DNA of 64,000 nucleotides from Chryseobacterium sp. 52 (GTDB taxonomy: Bacteria > Bacteroidota > Bacteroidia > Flavobacteriales > Weeksellaceae), in assembly GCF_002754245.1 (NCBI RefSeq), contig NZ_PEEX01000001.1:4072001-4136000 (forward strand), given 5' to 3'. Each line of letters starts with the position of its first letter. Positions within the stretch are counted from its first letter, which is position 1. Below are positions 1 through 10,644 of the stretch, one piece after another. A model generated the notes under the pieces. That model ran no database searches. It was not told the origin of the DNA and saw only the letters and a program-made list of their open reading frames with translations. The position numbers and the translations under genes are program-made.

Positions 1-3000
1 AAAAATACTTCAGGAGCTATTTCTTCCGAAAGGCGGTTATGCAGAGGTGACATCGAAACGTTCCATAAAGGTTCGTCGATTTCCAGTCTACGGTTTTGCC
101 AGCCTGAAATAGCACACCAGACTTTCCCTTCTCTTTTGAGGATAATATCTGCGATGACAAATTCCTCATTGAGTTCAGTCAGCATGCAGGTACATTCAAA
201 AATTCCGTCCTGATCCTCCATTTCACCGAAAAATTCGATATCCCTTATTTTCACAGGGAAAGCAATACGGTCTTTCGTCAGAGTAAGCTGTAACCATAAT
301 CCGAATAACTGTCCGGCATTGTCCAATAATGAACCTTTCCCTCCGTTTCCTTTAATTTTTCCTACGATACCTTTGGTTCCAACTGATGAAACTTCTGTAA
401 TTCCCTGGTAAAGCTCTCCATGGAACATGTGTTTATCATAGATTTCTTCAGGTGTTCTCTCAATAGGTAAAAGATCTCCTGTTGAAAGATTGAAAGCAGG
501 AGCAGGGCGGGCAGATGAGGTTAATACGACCTCAGCATTCACAAAGTTTTCAATATCAAGATAAGCATGATTCGGTGAGCGCCATTCCCCTTTTACTGTT
601 TTTTCAAAAGGTTTGGCAACATTCATCCATTGAAATACGCTCACATTCATGATTTTATGAACCTGTGTTCCCTGCATTTCTGCCTGTGCGATTTCTGCCA
701 ATTGTTCAAAAATCATCGTCATTGGAATCACGGGCTCCATATCAGCGACTTCAGACCATCCTTTTGGCTGTCGTAATAAACTGTGATCAATCAGGTAAGG
801 GTGACTTTCCAAAGTAACATGCAGAGATTTCGAGAAGTTCTTGCTGATTGATGCTTTTGGTAAAACAATATTTGGAATTGTTGCTTCCGGACGATTATGA
901 AACAGGGTCAACACTTCTTCCTGCATCCGGATCATATCTGTGATATTGTCCTGGAATGCCTGTACAAGCGGATGTCCGGTTTTAGCAACCGTCGCAGAAA
1001 CAGGATTTTGTTTAGGCCTGTCAAAAGATTGGGCCAAAGTTTTAATTTCTTTAAAATCACGGATAATCGGGGAACCTAATTGCAGCTTAATCCCTTTTCC
1101 TGAGGATTTTTTTGAAGATTTATGCAATTCTAAAAAGTCAAGGGCTACCTCTTTCCCTTCCACAAACAATGCGGCTACCACACGCTGCAGCTGAGCCAGT
1201 GCAGATCGCGTTGGTACACTGGATGCAATGGTACTGAATGCTTTTCCTTTCAATGTATCATCAATAAATCCGATTAATCCTCCGGTTCCTATCTGAATAA
1301 AGAATCTCGCTCCTTCTTCATAAAGTTTATCCGTCAGTTCACGGAAACGGACCGGCTGAACGAGATGCTCGGCACTCAGTTTCCGGATAGCGTCCTGATC
1401 TGCAGGATATGGTTCTAAAGTCGTTGCGGACCATAAAGGAATTTTTGTCTTTTGAAACTGTGCCTTTTCCATTCCCGCTAAGATCACATCCAGTTTATCT
1501 GCAATAAAAGGCGAGTGAAAACCGGATTGGAACGGCAATATCTGATGAAAGATCTGTTTTGATTTTAATAAAGGAACCAATTCATCCAGTGCAGCATTAC
1601 TTCCACAAAGAATAACCTGATTCGGGCAATTGTCATTGGAAATATAGACGTTGGAAATCTCTTCTATGAGAGGCTTGATTGTATCGATGCCTGCTCCAAT
1701 GGCAATAAATCTGGAATCTTTTAATTCAAAAGTTTCGGGATTAAGTACATCGATCAGTGCCTTGACAGAATTGACTTCCGCCAGTTCGGAGGAATATCCG
1801 GCCAGCCATTCTCCCAAGCTGTGCCCGGCATTCATATCCGGTACAATTCCCAGCTTTTTTAATGCATTATCCAGGATGCTGCATGTATTGAAAATACCCA
1901 ACGCATCGTTTAATAAACCTTCTCCTTCCGTTTCAATAGGTTCCGTCAATCCGAAATAACGGCTGACACTTTCAACTTCGCCTTTCGCCAGGCCGTCTAA
2001 GCCCGGAAATACGAAGGCTACTTTATCCCCATCCTTTAACAGAGGGGAATTTGTATACCAAATATCCTGTTTATTGCGCCAAGGGTTGTTTTTGGCCACA
2101 ATTTTAATTGCTTTTTCTATTCTTTCAGGGGTCGGATCAAAGAGAGCAATCCTATAATCTCCCTCTCCTAACCTGCTTTCATTATTGCGTAAAGCAGCGA
2201 GTAATTCTTCATGGGTTGTTCTTGCCAAAACTAATACACGGTCTTTTTTCGGCATATCATAGCCTTCAAGGACGACGTGTGCATTGATCCCTCCAAATCC
2301 AAAAGCATTGACTGCCGCTACTTTCGGCAAGCCTGTTTTTGACCAGTTTTTCGGTTCCTGTACCGGTGCAAAACGGGTTTGCTGCATATCCGCAGTTGGA
2401 TTTTCACAGTATAAGGTAGGTGGCAAGGTATCATGGTGGAGTGCCAGACAGGTTTTGATTAATCCTGCTATTCCTGCAGCCGGCATCGCATGTCCTATAT
2501 TCGATTTTACAGAGCCAATCCCTGCCACCGGAGCAGCTTCTTCTTTTCCAAAAAACTGAGCTAAGGTCTGAAGTTCTGTTTTGTCTCCAAGTGGTGTTCC
2601 TGTTCCATGGGCTTCCAGATAACCGATCTGTTTTTCATCTAAATCAGCATTGATCCAGGCTTGTTGTAAAGCTTTGAGCTGACCTTTAACGGATGGGCTC
2701 ATCACACTGGTCCCGTTTCCGTCGCTGCTTACCCCAACTCCCTTGATTACGGCATAGATTTTATCTTTGTCACGTACAGCATCTTCCAGTCTTTTTAACA
2801 CGACGAAACCGCAGCCTTCTCCAATTAACAATCCGTCGGCATCACTGCTGAAAGGTTTGATCTTTTGCTGGTGCGATAAAGCGCCCAGTTGTGAGAAGAT
2901 ACTCCAGAAAGCCGCATTCTGCCCTGTATGTACACCTCCTGCGATCACCATATCACAGCGTCCGCGGTTGAGTTCCTGTACTGCATGATCCACCGCAATT

Positions 3001-3632
3001 AAGGCACTGGCACAGGCAGCATCTACCGTAAAAGCAGCGCCACCCAAATTGAATCGGTTGGCCACTAAAGAAGCAACAAGATTGGGAATCAACCCCATTG
3101 CAGTATCTGCAGCGAAACGTCCTTTTCGCTCCTGGAAGGCATGTTTTACCTTTTCAATATCTTCTGAAGAGACCTGAGGTAAAAGTTCCTGAAGCAATGA
3201 AGAAATCTGTTCACCCGTACGCACTATTTCAATGGCGCGGGTAGCACCGGGACCTGTATAGTTTCCTTTTCCAATGATGATCCCTGTTTTTTCAAGGGAA
3301 ATGTGTTTTTCAAATACTCCTGCATCATCCAGAGCTTTCTGAACTAAATCAAGGGTGAGTAAATGATCAGGCTCTGTTCCTTCGACTGCTAATGGCAAAA
3401 TTCCAAATGCAGTGGGATCAAATTCATAATCAGAGATAAAACCACCTCGTTTACAGTAAAAACGATCCACTGAACCTGCATTATCACTAAAGTGTACAGG
3501 ATCAATCCGGTCAGCGGGAACTGATTCGGTGGAATCTACTTTATTGACAATATTCTGCCAAAAAGTGTTGGCATCCTGTGCTCCGGGAAAGACACAGGAC
3601 AAACCAATTACAGCAACATCTGTTTTTTTCAT
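1..3632 (-). CDS. Type I PKS / PUFA-synthase-like protein, KS-AT-DH (3' end outside window)
   Basis: An open frame runs from an ATG at 3632 to the left edge, giving 1210 residues with no stop. Order seen: a ketosynthase (about 1-430) with active-site Cys in DAACASA near residue 207, plus EAHGTGT and SNIGHA; an acyltransferase (about 520-850) with nucleophile motif GHSLGEW near residue 600; and a hot-dog dehydratase of the PKS type from about residue 930, with HPYLIDH near 943. No ACP, KR or ER is visible in the part present, so it must act with the upstream ACP-bearing protein. It starts 19 bases after that gene's stop, which indicates one operon. The family is iterative type I PKS/PfaA-C-like lipid synthases; the product is unknown. 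A phosphopantetheinyl transferase would be expected nearby but is not in the window. Confidence 0.93.
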   Translation of the reverse strand, partial: MKKTDVAVIGLSCVFPGAQDANTFWQNIVNKVDSTESVPADRIDPVHFSDNAGSVDRFYCKRGGFISDYEFDPTAFGILPLAVEGTEPDHLLTLDLVQKALDDAGVFEKHISLEKTGIIIGKGNYTGPGATRAIEIVRTGEQISSLLQELLPQVSSEDIEKVKHAFQERKGRFAADTAMGLIPNLVASLVANRFNLGGAAFTVDAACASALIAVDHAVQELNRGRCDMVIAGGVHTGQNAAFWSIFSQLGALSHQQKIKPFSSDADGLLIGEGCGFVVLKRLEDAVRDKDKIYAVIKGVGVSSDGNGTSVMSPSVKGQLKALQQAWINADLDEKQIGYLEAHGTGTPLGDKTELQTLAQFFGKEEAAPVAGIGSVKSNIGHAMPAAGIAGLIKTCLALHHDTLPPTLYCENPTADMQQTRFAPVQEPKNWSKTGLPKVAAVNAFGFGGINAHVVLEGYDMPKKDRVLVLARTTHEELLAALRNNESRLGEGDYRIALFDPTPERIEKAIKIVAKNNPWRNKQDIWYTNSPLLKDGDKVAFVFPGLDGLAKGEVESVSRYFGLTEPIETEGEGLLNDALGIFNTCSILDNALKKLGIVPDMNAGHSLGEWLAGYSSELAEVNSVKALIDVLNPETFELKDSRFIAIGAGIDTIKPLIEEISNVYISNDNCPNQVILCGSNAALDELVPLLKSKQIFHQILPFQSGFHSPFIADKLDVILAGMEKAQFQKTKIPLWSATTLEPYPADQDAIRKLSAEHLVQPVRFRELTDKLYEEGARFFIQIGTGGLIGFIDDTLKGKAFSTIASSVPTRSALAQLQRVVAALFVEGKEVALDFLELHKSSKKSSGKGIKLQLGSPIIRDFKEIKTLAQSFDRPKQNPVSATVAKTGHPLVQAFQDNITDMIRMQEEVLTLFHNRPEATIPNIVLPKASISKNFSKSLHVTLESHPYLIDHSLLRQPKGWSEVADMEPVIPMTMIFEQLAEIAQAEMQGTQVHKIMNVSVFQWMNVAKPFEKTVKGEWRSPNHAYLDIENFVNAEVVLTSSARPAPAFNLSTGDLLPIERTPEEIYDKHMFHGELYQGITEVSSVGTKGIVGKIKGNGGKGSLLDNAGQLFGLWLQLTLTKDRIAFPVKIRDIEFFGEMEDQDGIFECTCMLTELNEEFVIADIILKREGKVWCAISGWQNRRLEIDEPLWNVSMSPLHNRLSEEIAPEVF

Positions 3633-3651
3633 ACTTATCTTATGCAGAGGT

Positions 3652-6600
3652 TTACCAGTTACTTCCGGACATTATCAATACCTGACTTTCTGTTCCGTAT
3701 TTTATTTCGTTAAGAAAAATTTCTTTTCCCTGATCGAGTGGAATTAAAGAGATGCCACGACGCTCATATTCTGTTTCCAGTGTTGAAGAGACCATTCCGG
3801 CTCCTTTCCATGGTCCCCAGTTGATGGAAATTACTTTTCCTTTTAATTTTTTATTTAAAGCATTCGCATAATCATCCAGTACAGAGTTGGCTGCTGCGTA
3901 ATCTGTCTGTCCTTTATTTCCATACACCGAAGCAATACTGGAGAACAATACCACAAACTGACAGTCTTCCCGTAGCTTTTCTGCCAGGACACGAAGCGGT
4001 TTTACTTTGGTATCAAAGACACGTCCGAAAGAACTGGTTGTCTTCTGTTTGAAAAGTTTATCTTCCAAAAGACCGGCCCCGTGAATCACTCCGTCTAATC
4101 GGTTGTATTTTTCATAGATACTGTTAATTAAGTCTGATAATCCACCTTCATCACAAAGATCCAGTGATTGGTAAACTACCGTACTTCCCAGATGCTCCAT
4201 GTCGCGGATCGTGCGCAGGATTTGATTATTTTTGTAAACTTTTATCGTTTCCTTTTCTATTTCAGCAGGAGCAGTGAATTTTCCGGATTTAATAAGATAT
4301 GTTCTTATTTCTTCCTTCGTTTTCATAGCTTCCAATTCTTTTACATTGGATGCTTCATTTCTTGGGTCTGATGATCTTCCTACGAGAACGTATGTACACG
4401 GATATGCTTGTGACATATGTTTAACCAGTTCAGAAGTGATTCCCTGAGCGCCTCCAAGTACCAATACAACAGATTCCTGATCCAGCTGGATATGAGCTTC
4501 GTGTAAACTTGTTGATAACGGCGATGGGATAATATCCACTCTATGTCTCTGATCATTTTTATAAATGACTTCGGAAGGTTTATCGTTGGTCAGTATTTCT
4601 TTTAACGTAATTTCAGCAATCTGATCTATTTGCTCAGGGGTACTCATGCTGATCAGTCTGCAGTTGGTTTGTTCAAATTCTCTTGCAAGACTTTTGAAAA
4701 AGCCAGGATAGCCTTTATAATGACGTAAAAGACTTGTATCCGTCAGTTCCTGAACATGTGCCGGAATATCTGATATCAGATAGATCCATTGGGCTTTATC
4801 CAGATCCATTTTTTTGATCAGATCAACGTGGTCAATGATGTTGTGCTTCACAGAAGATGAGAACAGATCCAAAATGATGAGTCCGTCAAAATCGGTAAGG
4901 TCTCTTTCTGTATCTACCAGTTCTGCAATGGCTCCGTATTTTTCAAGGATATTTTTAATTTCCAATGTATGTTTACTCTTATCCTGAGTGATGGCAAAAC
5001 GTTTTCCTTCTAATGTTTCCGTGTGTTGTACTGAAGAAACATCGCTTGGAGTCAAATCAAAACGAAGACGTGACAATAAGGCTTGCGTTGGTTCGGGAGT
5101 ATCCGGATTGCTTATTTCATGAATCCATGATGCTAATCCATTTAAGGTTTTTATGGCTGCTAATTTTTCCATAAGATCATCAGCCTGGTCCATATCTTCT
5201 CCAAAACCGATTTTGGTTTTCAGATCCCCGATAATTTCCATACGTTTGATGGAATCGATGCTTAAATCTGCTTCCAGATCCAAATCTAATCCAAGCATTT
5301 CTTTTGGATACCCAGTTTTTTCACTTACGATATCTAATATTGCTGTTTGTAGCTCTTCAAGAGAGAAGGCTGATTGATTTTGTTGCTTTACAGGGGTATT
5401 TTCTACGGGTACATTTTGCTCCGAACTCACTTTTGAACCTGTATATTCTGTAAGCCATGAAACGAGACCATTTAAGGTTTTTATTCCTGCCAACTGCTCC
5501 ATAATCGTATCTTCATTGGCATGATCACTGCTAAAAGTACCCAATTCGCTTTTTAAGGTTCCAATAATTTCAACTCTTTTGATAGAGTCAATACTCAGAT
5601 CGGCTTCCAGGTCCATTTCCATGCCCAGCATTTCATGAGGATATCCTGTTTTATCACTGACTACCTGAAGCAACAGGGTTTTAATATCTTTTACCGGAGC
5701 CTGTTTTACCGGAATAGCAGCAGGCTTTTCAACAGTCTGGTTTTGCAGAACCGGAACAGCAGGTGAATGACCGTTTGATGAAACCGGCACTGATGAAACA
5801 TAAACCGGTGCAGGGCTGATCTGTGGATTCTGTCCCAGGAAGGAAAGCATCACATCACGCTGTGCCTGTATCAGCTGCTTCATGGTGTTTAAATATTCCT
5901 GCAGCATACGTTCAGCGGGCTGATGTTCAGCGACAGGGGCTTGATGGTTATTGGTAAAATTGTTCATTGGAATAGGATTTAATATAGGTAATGCACCATT
6001 GGCTGGTAATGTACCTGTGGTTGGATGTGAAGTCTGTCCGTTAACACGCCAGATGGCCGGATTTTTCTTATACAGTTCAGGCTGATCAATCTGGATTAAT
6101 CTGGCATTACGGCCGTCAAAAAGCTTTTCGATAGTAAAGTTTCGGCCTGTTCCCAGATATTCAGCAAGCATTGTAAGAAGATGACTGATTTTATTGCGGT
6201 TACTATCTTCAACATAGAGTGTCAGCTGATCTTTCTCTAAACAGGATTTAGTTAATCCCGTCAGTATTTTTCCAGGTCCTACTTCGATGAATATTCTTGC
6301 TCCATCGGCATACATCGCCTGAAGTTCTTCTACAAATCTTACCGGCTGTACCAGATGATCTGTCAGTCTTTCTTTAATTTCTGATACTTCCGTAGGATAT
6401 GTTGTTGCAGTCGTATTGGACCAGACAGGAATCTGCATTTCCCCGAAAGGAACATCTTTTAATACTTCATCATACAAGCCTTTGGATTTCGCCAATAACG
6501 GACTGTGAAACGCACAGGCTACTTCCAGTTTTTTTGCAGAGATGCGTTCCTGTTTAAGGATCTCCATTAATTGATTGATAGCTGAGGTACTTCCTGCCAC

Positions 6601-9600
6601 CACACATTGAGATGGCGCATTATAATTAACAGGATAACATCCTTCTACCTGAGCCAAAATCGGTTGTAAGTGCTCCCGTGTTGTACTTACGGCTACCATA
6701 GTACCCGGATCTCCTCCTTCTACCGAATCCAAAATAGCATGGGCTCTCCGGGTACTCAGTTCCACCAGTTTTTCTTCTCCGAATACACCGGCAAAGCATA
6801 AAGCAGGGAGTTCACCATAACTGTGACCCGCCAGCATATCCGGAACAATTCCCAATGATTGCAGGAATTTCGCTAATGCCAGATCAACAATTCCTAAAAT
6901 AGGCTGTGCTAAACGGGTATCTTTAATGGTTTCTTTTTGCTGTTTTAAAGTAGCTTCATTAAAGGTAGCTGAAGGAAAAACAATTTTCTCCAATTCCGGA
7001 TGATCCTGGATAAGATGACGCATTGCCGGGAAAGCCACAAACAGGTCACGGGCCATATTAATTCTCTGACTGCCTTGTCCCGGGAACAGGAAAGCCAGTT
7101 TACCGTCGCGTTTGTTGACTGTAAAAGTATCTTTGCTTTCAATACCGGATAATGCCAGTTCGATATTCATCATCAAATGTTCGGCAGTATCAGCGACAAT
7201 ACTTAACTGAATTGGTTTTTCTGAACCAACAGCTAAGCTGTAAGCCATATCTTTCAGCGGAATATCTCCGTTAACTTCTAATAAAGATTTAATTTGATTT
7301 AATTGAATTTTAGCTCCCTCATAAGTATCTCCACGGAATACAAACAGCTCTGATGGCCATGATTGTAATACGGCAGAATCGTCCTCTTTAGGATGGTTTG
7401 CAATGACAGTATGGAAATTAGTTCCCCCAAATCCAAAAGCACTGATTCCTGCATAACGGTTCTTTTCGCCCCACAATCCACTTTCGGAATAAAAGGCAAA
7501 TGGACTCGTTTCTGCATTATAGTAAGCATTAGGTTTTTGCAGATGAAGCGTAGGTGGTTTTACCCCATGATACACTGCTAAAGAAGCTTTAATTAATCCT
7601 GCCAATCCGGCAGCACATTTGGTATGCCCGATCTGGGTTTTTACAGATCCTAAATGAGTCTGACCCGGTATTGCTCCGGAACGGCTGAATAAATTGGTAA
7701 GTGCACTGAGCTCAGTTTTATCTCCCACTACAGTTCCTGTCCCGTGAGCTTCTACCAACCCTACAGATGCCGGGCTAATACCTGCCTGAGTATACGCGCG
7801 TTCCAATGCCCGTACCTGGCCTATTTTTCTTGGTGCAGTAAGCCCCAGAGCTTTACCGTCACTGGACCCTCCTACTCCTTTGATGACAGAATAAATACGG
7901 TCGCCGTCACGTACAGCATCATCATATCTTTTTAAGACAAGGATAGCCACACCTTCACCAAGGGCGATACCGTCTGCTTCACTGTCGAATGTTGCACAGC
8001 GGCCTTTTCTGGAAAGGGCGTGGGTGCTGGAAAACATAAGATAATCGTTGATTCCGTTATGTAAATCCGCTCCACCGGCCAGCACCATGTCTGATTTATT
8101 TAATATCAATTCCTGACAAGCCAGATCAATCGCAGCTAAAGAGGAAGCACAGGCAGCATCTACAGTAAAGTTTCTTCCACCAAGATCCAGACGGTTGGTA
8201 ATCCGGCCAGCAATAACATTGGCTAAAATACCGGGAAATGAATCTTCTGTGGTATGTGGAAAGGCTTCTTTCACCTCATCATGAAGTTCTCCGAAAACCT
8301 GTTTATAATATCCTCTGAAGCTATAGCTATTTGCGAGGTCATTACCTCCTTCAGCTCCGATAATTACTGAAATATTTTCTCTGTTGATATGTTTTTCGCC
8401 ATACCCTGCATCATCCATCGCACGTTTGGCAACCAGTAAGGTTAACAATTGTGTAGGTTCAATGGCAGCAAGGGATTGTGGAGGAATTCCGAATGCTAAA
8501 GGATCAAAATCGATTTTTGGAATAAATCCGCCCCATTTAGAGTGCGATACATCCGGTCCGTCTGAATCCGGATGGTAGTAAAGATCTTTATTCCATCGTT
8601 CATCCGGAACTTCTGTAACGCTGTCTCTTCCTAAGATGATATTGCGCCAGTATTCTTCCAGGTTTTTTGCACCCGGGAAGATACATTCCATCCCAATGAT
8701 AGCAATATCCAATGGTTTTTCGGTTGATGTTGGTTCTTCCGGCAAAGCTGCCTGTTCAATATACTGGTAATTGTCAATACTTACATTTTGATGAAGTGCC
8801 GCTAATGAGATCACACGATTCTGCATGGTTGCAACCTGCCCAATCATATACATTCCTAAGTCCAGTTGCTCATTTTTAGGGATATTAACCAGCTTATCTC
8901 CCTGGCGGTCTATGCCTTTTGCTGCAATCCTGAGACGGCCTACATTGAGCTGCTCCAACTGTTCCCAGACTTGTTTTTTATCCATTCCGGCAGCCAGAAG
9001 TTTTGTCTTCTCGGTACTAAAATGCTTGGCAAATGCTGTATTCAAGCAACGCGTTTCGTGTCCTGGTGCCGTTTCCAGCAAGACGGTGTCTTTTGCCTGC
9101 ATCGCCTGTACCTGAAACTCATGCTGAATAGCTCCGGTAAGCACTGCTTCTTCGGTATAGAGGTATGCGGTTCCTATTAATACTCCAACTTTTACGCCTC
9201 TGGCTGCTAACGGTGCTGCCATAATAGATACAAATGCCGTTGAAAATGCATTATGAATCCCACCTGCAAAAAATACACTTATTTTTTCGGGATGATCTTC
9301 TTTTAAGATGCGTTCAATCTGCTTTTCCCAAAGAACCATGCTTGAAAGCGGACCTACATGGCCTCCACATTCACGTCCTTCAAATATGAAGTTGGTAGCA
9401 CCTTCTTTCAAGAAAATATCCAATAGTGCAGGAGAAGGAACATGGAGAAAGGTTGTTATTCCTGCTTTTTCAAATATTTTAGCCTGTGCCGGTCTTCCTC
9501 CGGCTATCAGAACTACAGAAGGTTTAGCTTCTAATATATAAGAGGTCTGTTCTTCTCTCAATTCCTGAGGGGCAAATCCTAGAATACCTACTCCCCAGGT

Positions 9601-10644
9601 TTTTTCCCCAGCCAGCTTTTTAGTATCCATCACCAAAGCTTTTGCCTGCTCACCTTTCAATAAAGATAAAGCAACAAAAGGCAATGCTCCTGCTTCAGCT
9701 ACTGCATTCGCAAATAAAGGAACATCACTCACACGGGTCATTGGCCCCTGTGCTATGGGATAGCGCAAACCTAATTCTTTGGCTAATATATTATTCTCGC
9801 TGATCACCTGAAGAGCTTTCGCCTGCTTCAGATGGCCATACATCGCTTCTTTGAAACCAAAAATCATTTTTTTCAGATTCTTGAAATCTTCATAAAGGTC
9901 TATTGCCAATGAAATATCCTGTCCCATAGGAATATAGCTTTTGCTGGGATCCAGGTCGGTAAAATATTGTCTGAGTTCTTCAGCAGTCATATTTTCCGGT
10001 AATACAGGTGAGTTGGGCCTCACCAATACCCGATGATTGGCTATAATTTTAGTTTCCGTACCGTTGAGTTTTGGACAGAGCTCTTTTACCTCCTGAGGAA
10101 CAGAGCTTTCCGGAAACAGGGCCAACTGGCTATCCAGGACAATCCCGGTTGCTCCCAATGCTTTCACAGCAGCAGCGGTATGAAGCCCTATTCCACCCTG
10201 TACCCATACCGGTATGGTCTTAATTTCTTTAATAACACGCTGAAACAATACAAACGTTGATTCATAGCCAACTAATCCGCCTGCTTCATTTCCTTTTATA
10301 ATAATACCTTCCGCTCCCAGCTGTTCAGCCTGTCTAGCTTCTTCCAAACTGGTTACCTGATAAACTACAGGTACCTCCAGGGCAACGTTCACTGAAACAC
10401 CCGCAGGCAGGATTGCAAACTTTACTTTTTCAGGGATTTGGAGGGATACACATGTAGCATCAGGAAAATAAATACCGTAAGAAGGTATATCCGTCTGGTT
10501 AAGTTGAGCCAGCGCTTCCTGAGCGGCTGTTAATTCATGTCCTAAGCTTAGAACGGGGAACGCACCGGCCTGATGCAATTTATGCATAAGATTCACGTCC
10601 GGTTTTTCAAAAGGCGTTAATCCAATAATGGTTAAGTTTTTCAT
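3652..10644 (-). CDS. Type I PKS / PUFA-synthase-like megasynthase, NMO-NMO-KS-AT-ACP-ACP-KR
   Basis: 2330 residues from the ATG at 10644 (MKNLTIIGL). An upstream TTG in frame at 10716 is a poorer start. Domain order: a short NMO/2-nitropropane-dioxygenase-like TIM barrel (about 1-205); a second, full NMO/PfaD-like barrel (about 285-590) with PIAQGPM and GRECGGHVG; KS (about 660-1090) with Cys near 832 in DAACASS, and EAHGTGT; AT (about 1185-1480) with GHSYGE Ser near 1275; a Pro/Gln-rich linker; two ACPs with phosphopantetheine Ser in LSIDSIKR near 1687 and 1798; and a KR (about 2050-2300) starting with a GGAQGIT nucleotide loop. It should extend and ketoreduce an acyl chain on tandem ACPs, with enoyl reduction by the NMO/PfaD-like domain; dehydration would come from the downstream KS-AT-DH protein. 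In PUFA synthases the PfaD-like reductase is usually a separate gene or placed elsewhere, so two N-terminal copies are unusual. Confidence 0.94.
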   Translation of the reverse strand: MKNLTIIGLTPFEKPDVNLMHKLHQAGAFPVLSLGHELTAAQEALAQLNQTDIPSYGIYFPDATCVSLQIPEKVKFAILPAGVSVNVALEVPVVYQVTSLEEARQAEQLGAEGIIIKGNEAGGLVGYESTFVLFQRVIKEIKTIPVWVQGGIGLHTAAAVKALGATGIVLDSQLALFPESSVPQEVKELCPKLNGTETKIIANHRVLVRPNSPVLPENMTAEELRQYFTDLDPSKSYIPMGQDISLAIDLYEDFKNLKKMIFGFKEAMYGHLKQAKALQVISENNILAKELGLRYPIAQGPMTRVSDVPLFANAVAEAGALPFVALSLLKGEQAKALVMDTKKLAGEKTWGVGILGFAPQELREEQTSYILEAKPSVVLIAGGRPAQAKIFEKAGITTFLHVPSPALLDIFLKEGATNFIFEGRECGGHVGPLSSMVLWEKQIERILKEDHPEKISVFFAGGIHNAFSTAFVSIMAAPLAARGVKVGVLIGTAYLYTEEAVLTGAIQHEFQVQAMQAKDTVLLETAPGHETRCLNTAFAKHFSTEKTKLLAAGMDKKQVWEQLEQLNVGRLRIAAKGIDRQGDKLVNIPKNEQLDLGMYMIGQVATMQNRVISLAALHQNVSIDNYQYIEQAALPEEPTSTEKPLDIAIIGMECIFPGAKNLEEYWRNIILGRDSVTEVPDERWNKDLYYHPDSDGPDVSHSKWGGFIPKIDFDPLAFGIPPQSLAAIEPTQLLTLLVAKRAMDDAGYGEKHINRENISVIIGAEGGNDLANSYSFRGYYKQVFGELHDEVKEAFPHTTEDSFPGILANVIAGRITNRLDLGGRNFTVDAACASSLAAIDLACQELILNKSDMVLAGGADLHNGINDYLMFSSTHALSRKGRCATFDSEADGIALGEGVAILVLKRYDDAVRDGDRIYSVIKGVGGSSDGKALGLTAPRKIGQVRALERAYTQAGISPASVGLVEAHGTGTVVGDKTELSALTNLFSRSGAIPGQTHLGSVKTQIGHTKCAAGLAGLIKASLAVYHGVKPPTLHLQKPNAYYNAETSPFAFYSESGLWGEKNRYAGISAFGFGGTNFHTVIANHPKEDDSAVLQSWPSELFVFRGDTYEGAKIQLNQIKSLLEVNGDIPLKDMAYSLAVGSEKPIQLSIVADTAEHLMMNIELALSGIESKDTFTVNKRDGKLAFLFPGQGSQRINMARDLFVAFPAMRHLIQDHPELEKIVFPSATFNEATLKQQKETIKDTRLAQPILGIVDLALAKFLQSLGIVPDMLAGHSYGELPALCFAGVFGEEKLVELSTRRAHAILDSVEGGDPGTMVAVSTTREHLQPILAQVEGCYPVNYNAPSQCVVAGSTSAINQLMEILKQERISAKKLEVACAFHSPLLAKSKGLYDEVLKDVPFGEMQIPVWSNTTATTYPTEVSEIKERLTDHLVQPVRFVEELQAMYADGARIFIEVGPGKILTGLTKSCLEKDQLTLYVEDSNRNKISHLLTMLAEYLGTGRNFTIEKLFDGRNARLIQIDQPELYKKNPAIWRVNGQTSHPTTGTLPANGALPILNPIPMNNFTNNHQAPVAEHQPAERMLQEYLNTMKQLIQAQRDVMLSFLGQNPQISPAPVYVSSVPVSSNGHSPAVPVLQNQTVEKPAAIPVKQAPVKDIKTLLLQVVSDKTGYPHEMLGMEMDLEADLSIDSIKRVEIIGTLKSELGTFSSDHANEDTIMEQLAGIKTLNGLVSWLTEYTGSKVSSEQNVPVENTPVKQQNQSAFSLEELQTAILDIVSEKTGYPKEMLGLDLDLEADLSIDSIKRMEIIGDLKTKIGFGEDMDQADDLMEKLAAIKTLNGLASWIHEISNPDTPEPTQALLSRLRFDLTPSDVSSVQHTETLEGKRFAITQDKSKHTLEIKNILEKYGAIAELVDTERDLTDFDGLIILDLFSSSVKHNIIDHVDLIKKMDLDKAQWIYLISDIPAHVQELTDTSLLRHYKGYPGFFKSLAREFEQTNCRLISMSTPEQIDQIAEITLKEILTNDKPSEVIYKNDQRHRVDIIPSPLSTSLHEAHIQLDQESVVLVLGGAQGITSELVKHMSQAYPCTYVLVGRSSDPRNEASNVKELEAMKTKEEIRTYLIKSGKFTAPAEIEKETIKVYKNNQILRTIRDMEHLGSTVVYQSLDLCDEGGLSDLINSIYEKYNRLDGVIHGAGLLEDKLFKQKTTSSFGRVFDTKVKPLRVLAEKLREDCQFVVLFSSIASVYGNKGQTDYAAANSVLDDYANALNKKLKGKVISINWGPWKGAGMVSSTLETEYERRGISLIPLDQGKEIFLNEIKYGTESQVLIMSGSNW

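Noticed and set aside
1651..1959. Plus-strand open frames over the PKS genes (e.g. 1651-1959, 8866-9180)
   Set aside because: They are antisense frames on strongly coding PKS domains; the minus-strand reading has every catalytic motif, so these are shadows.
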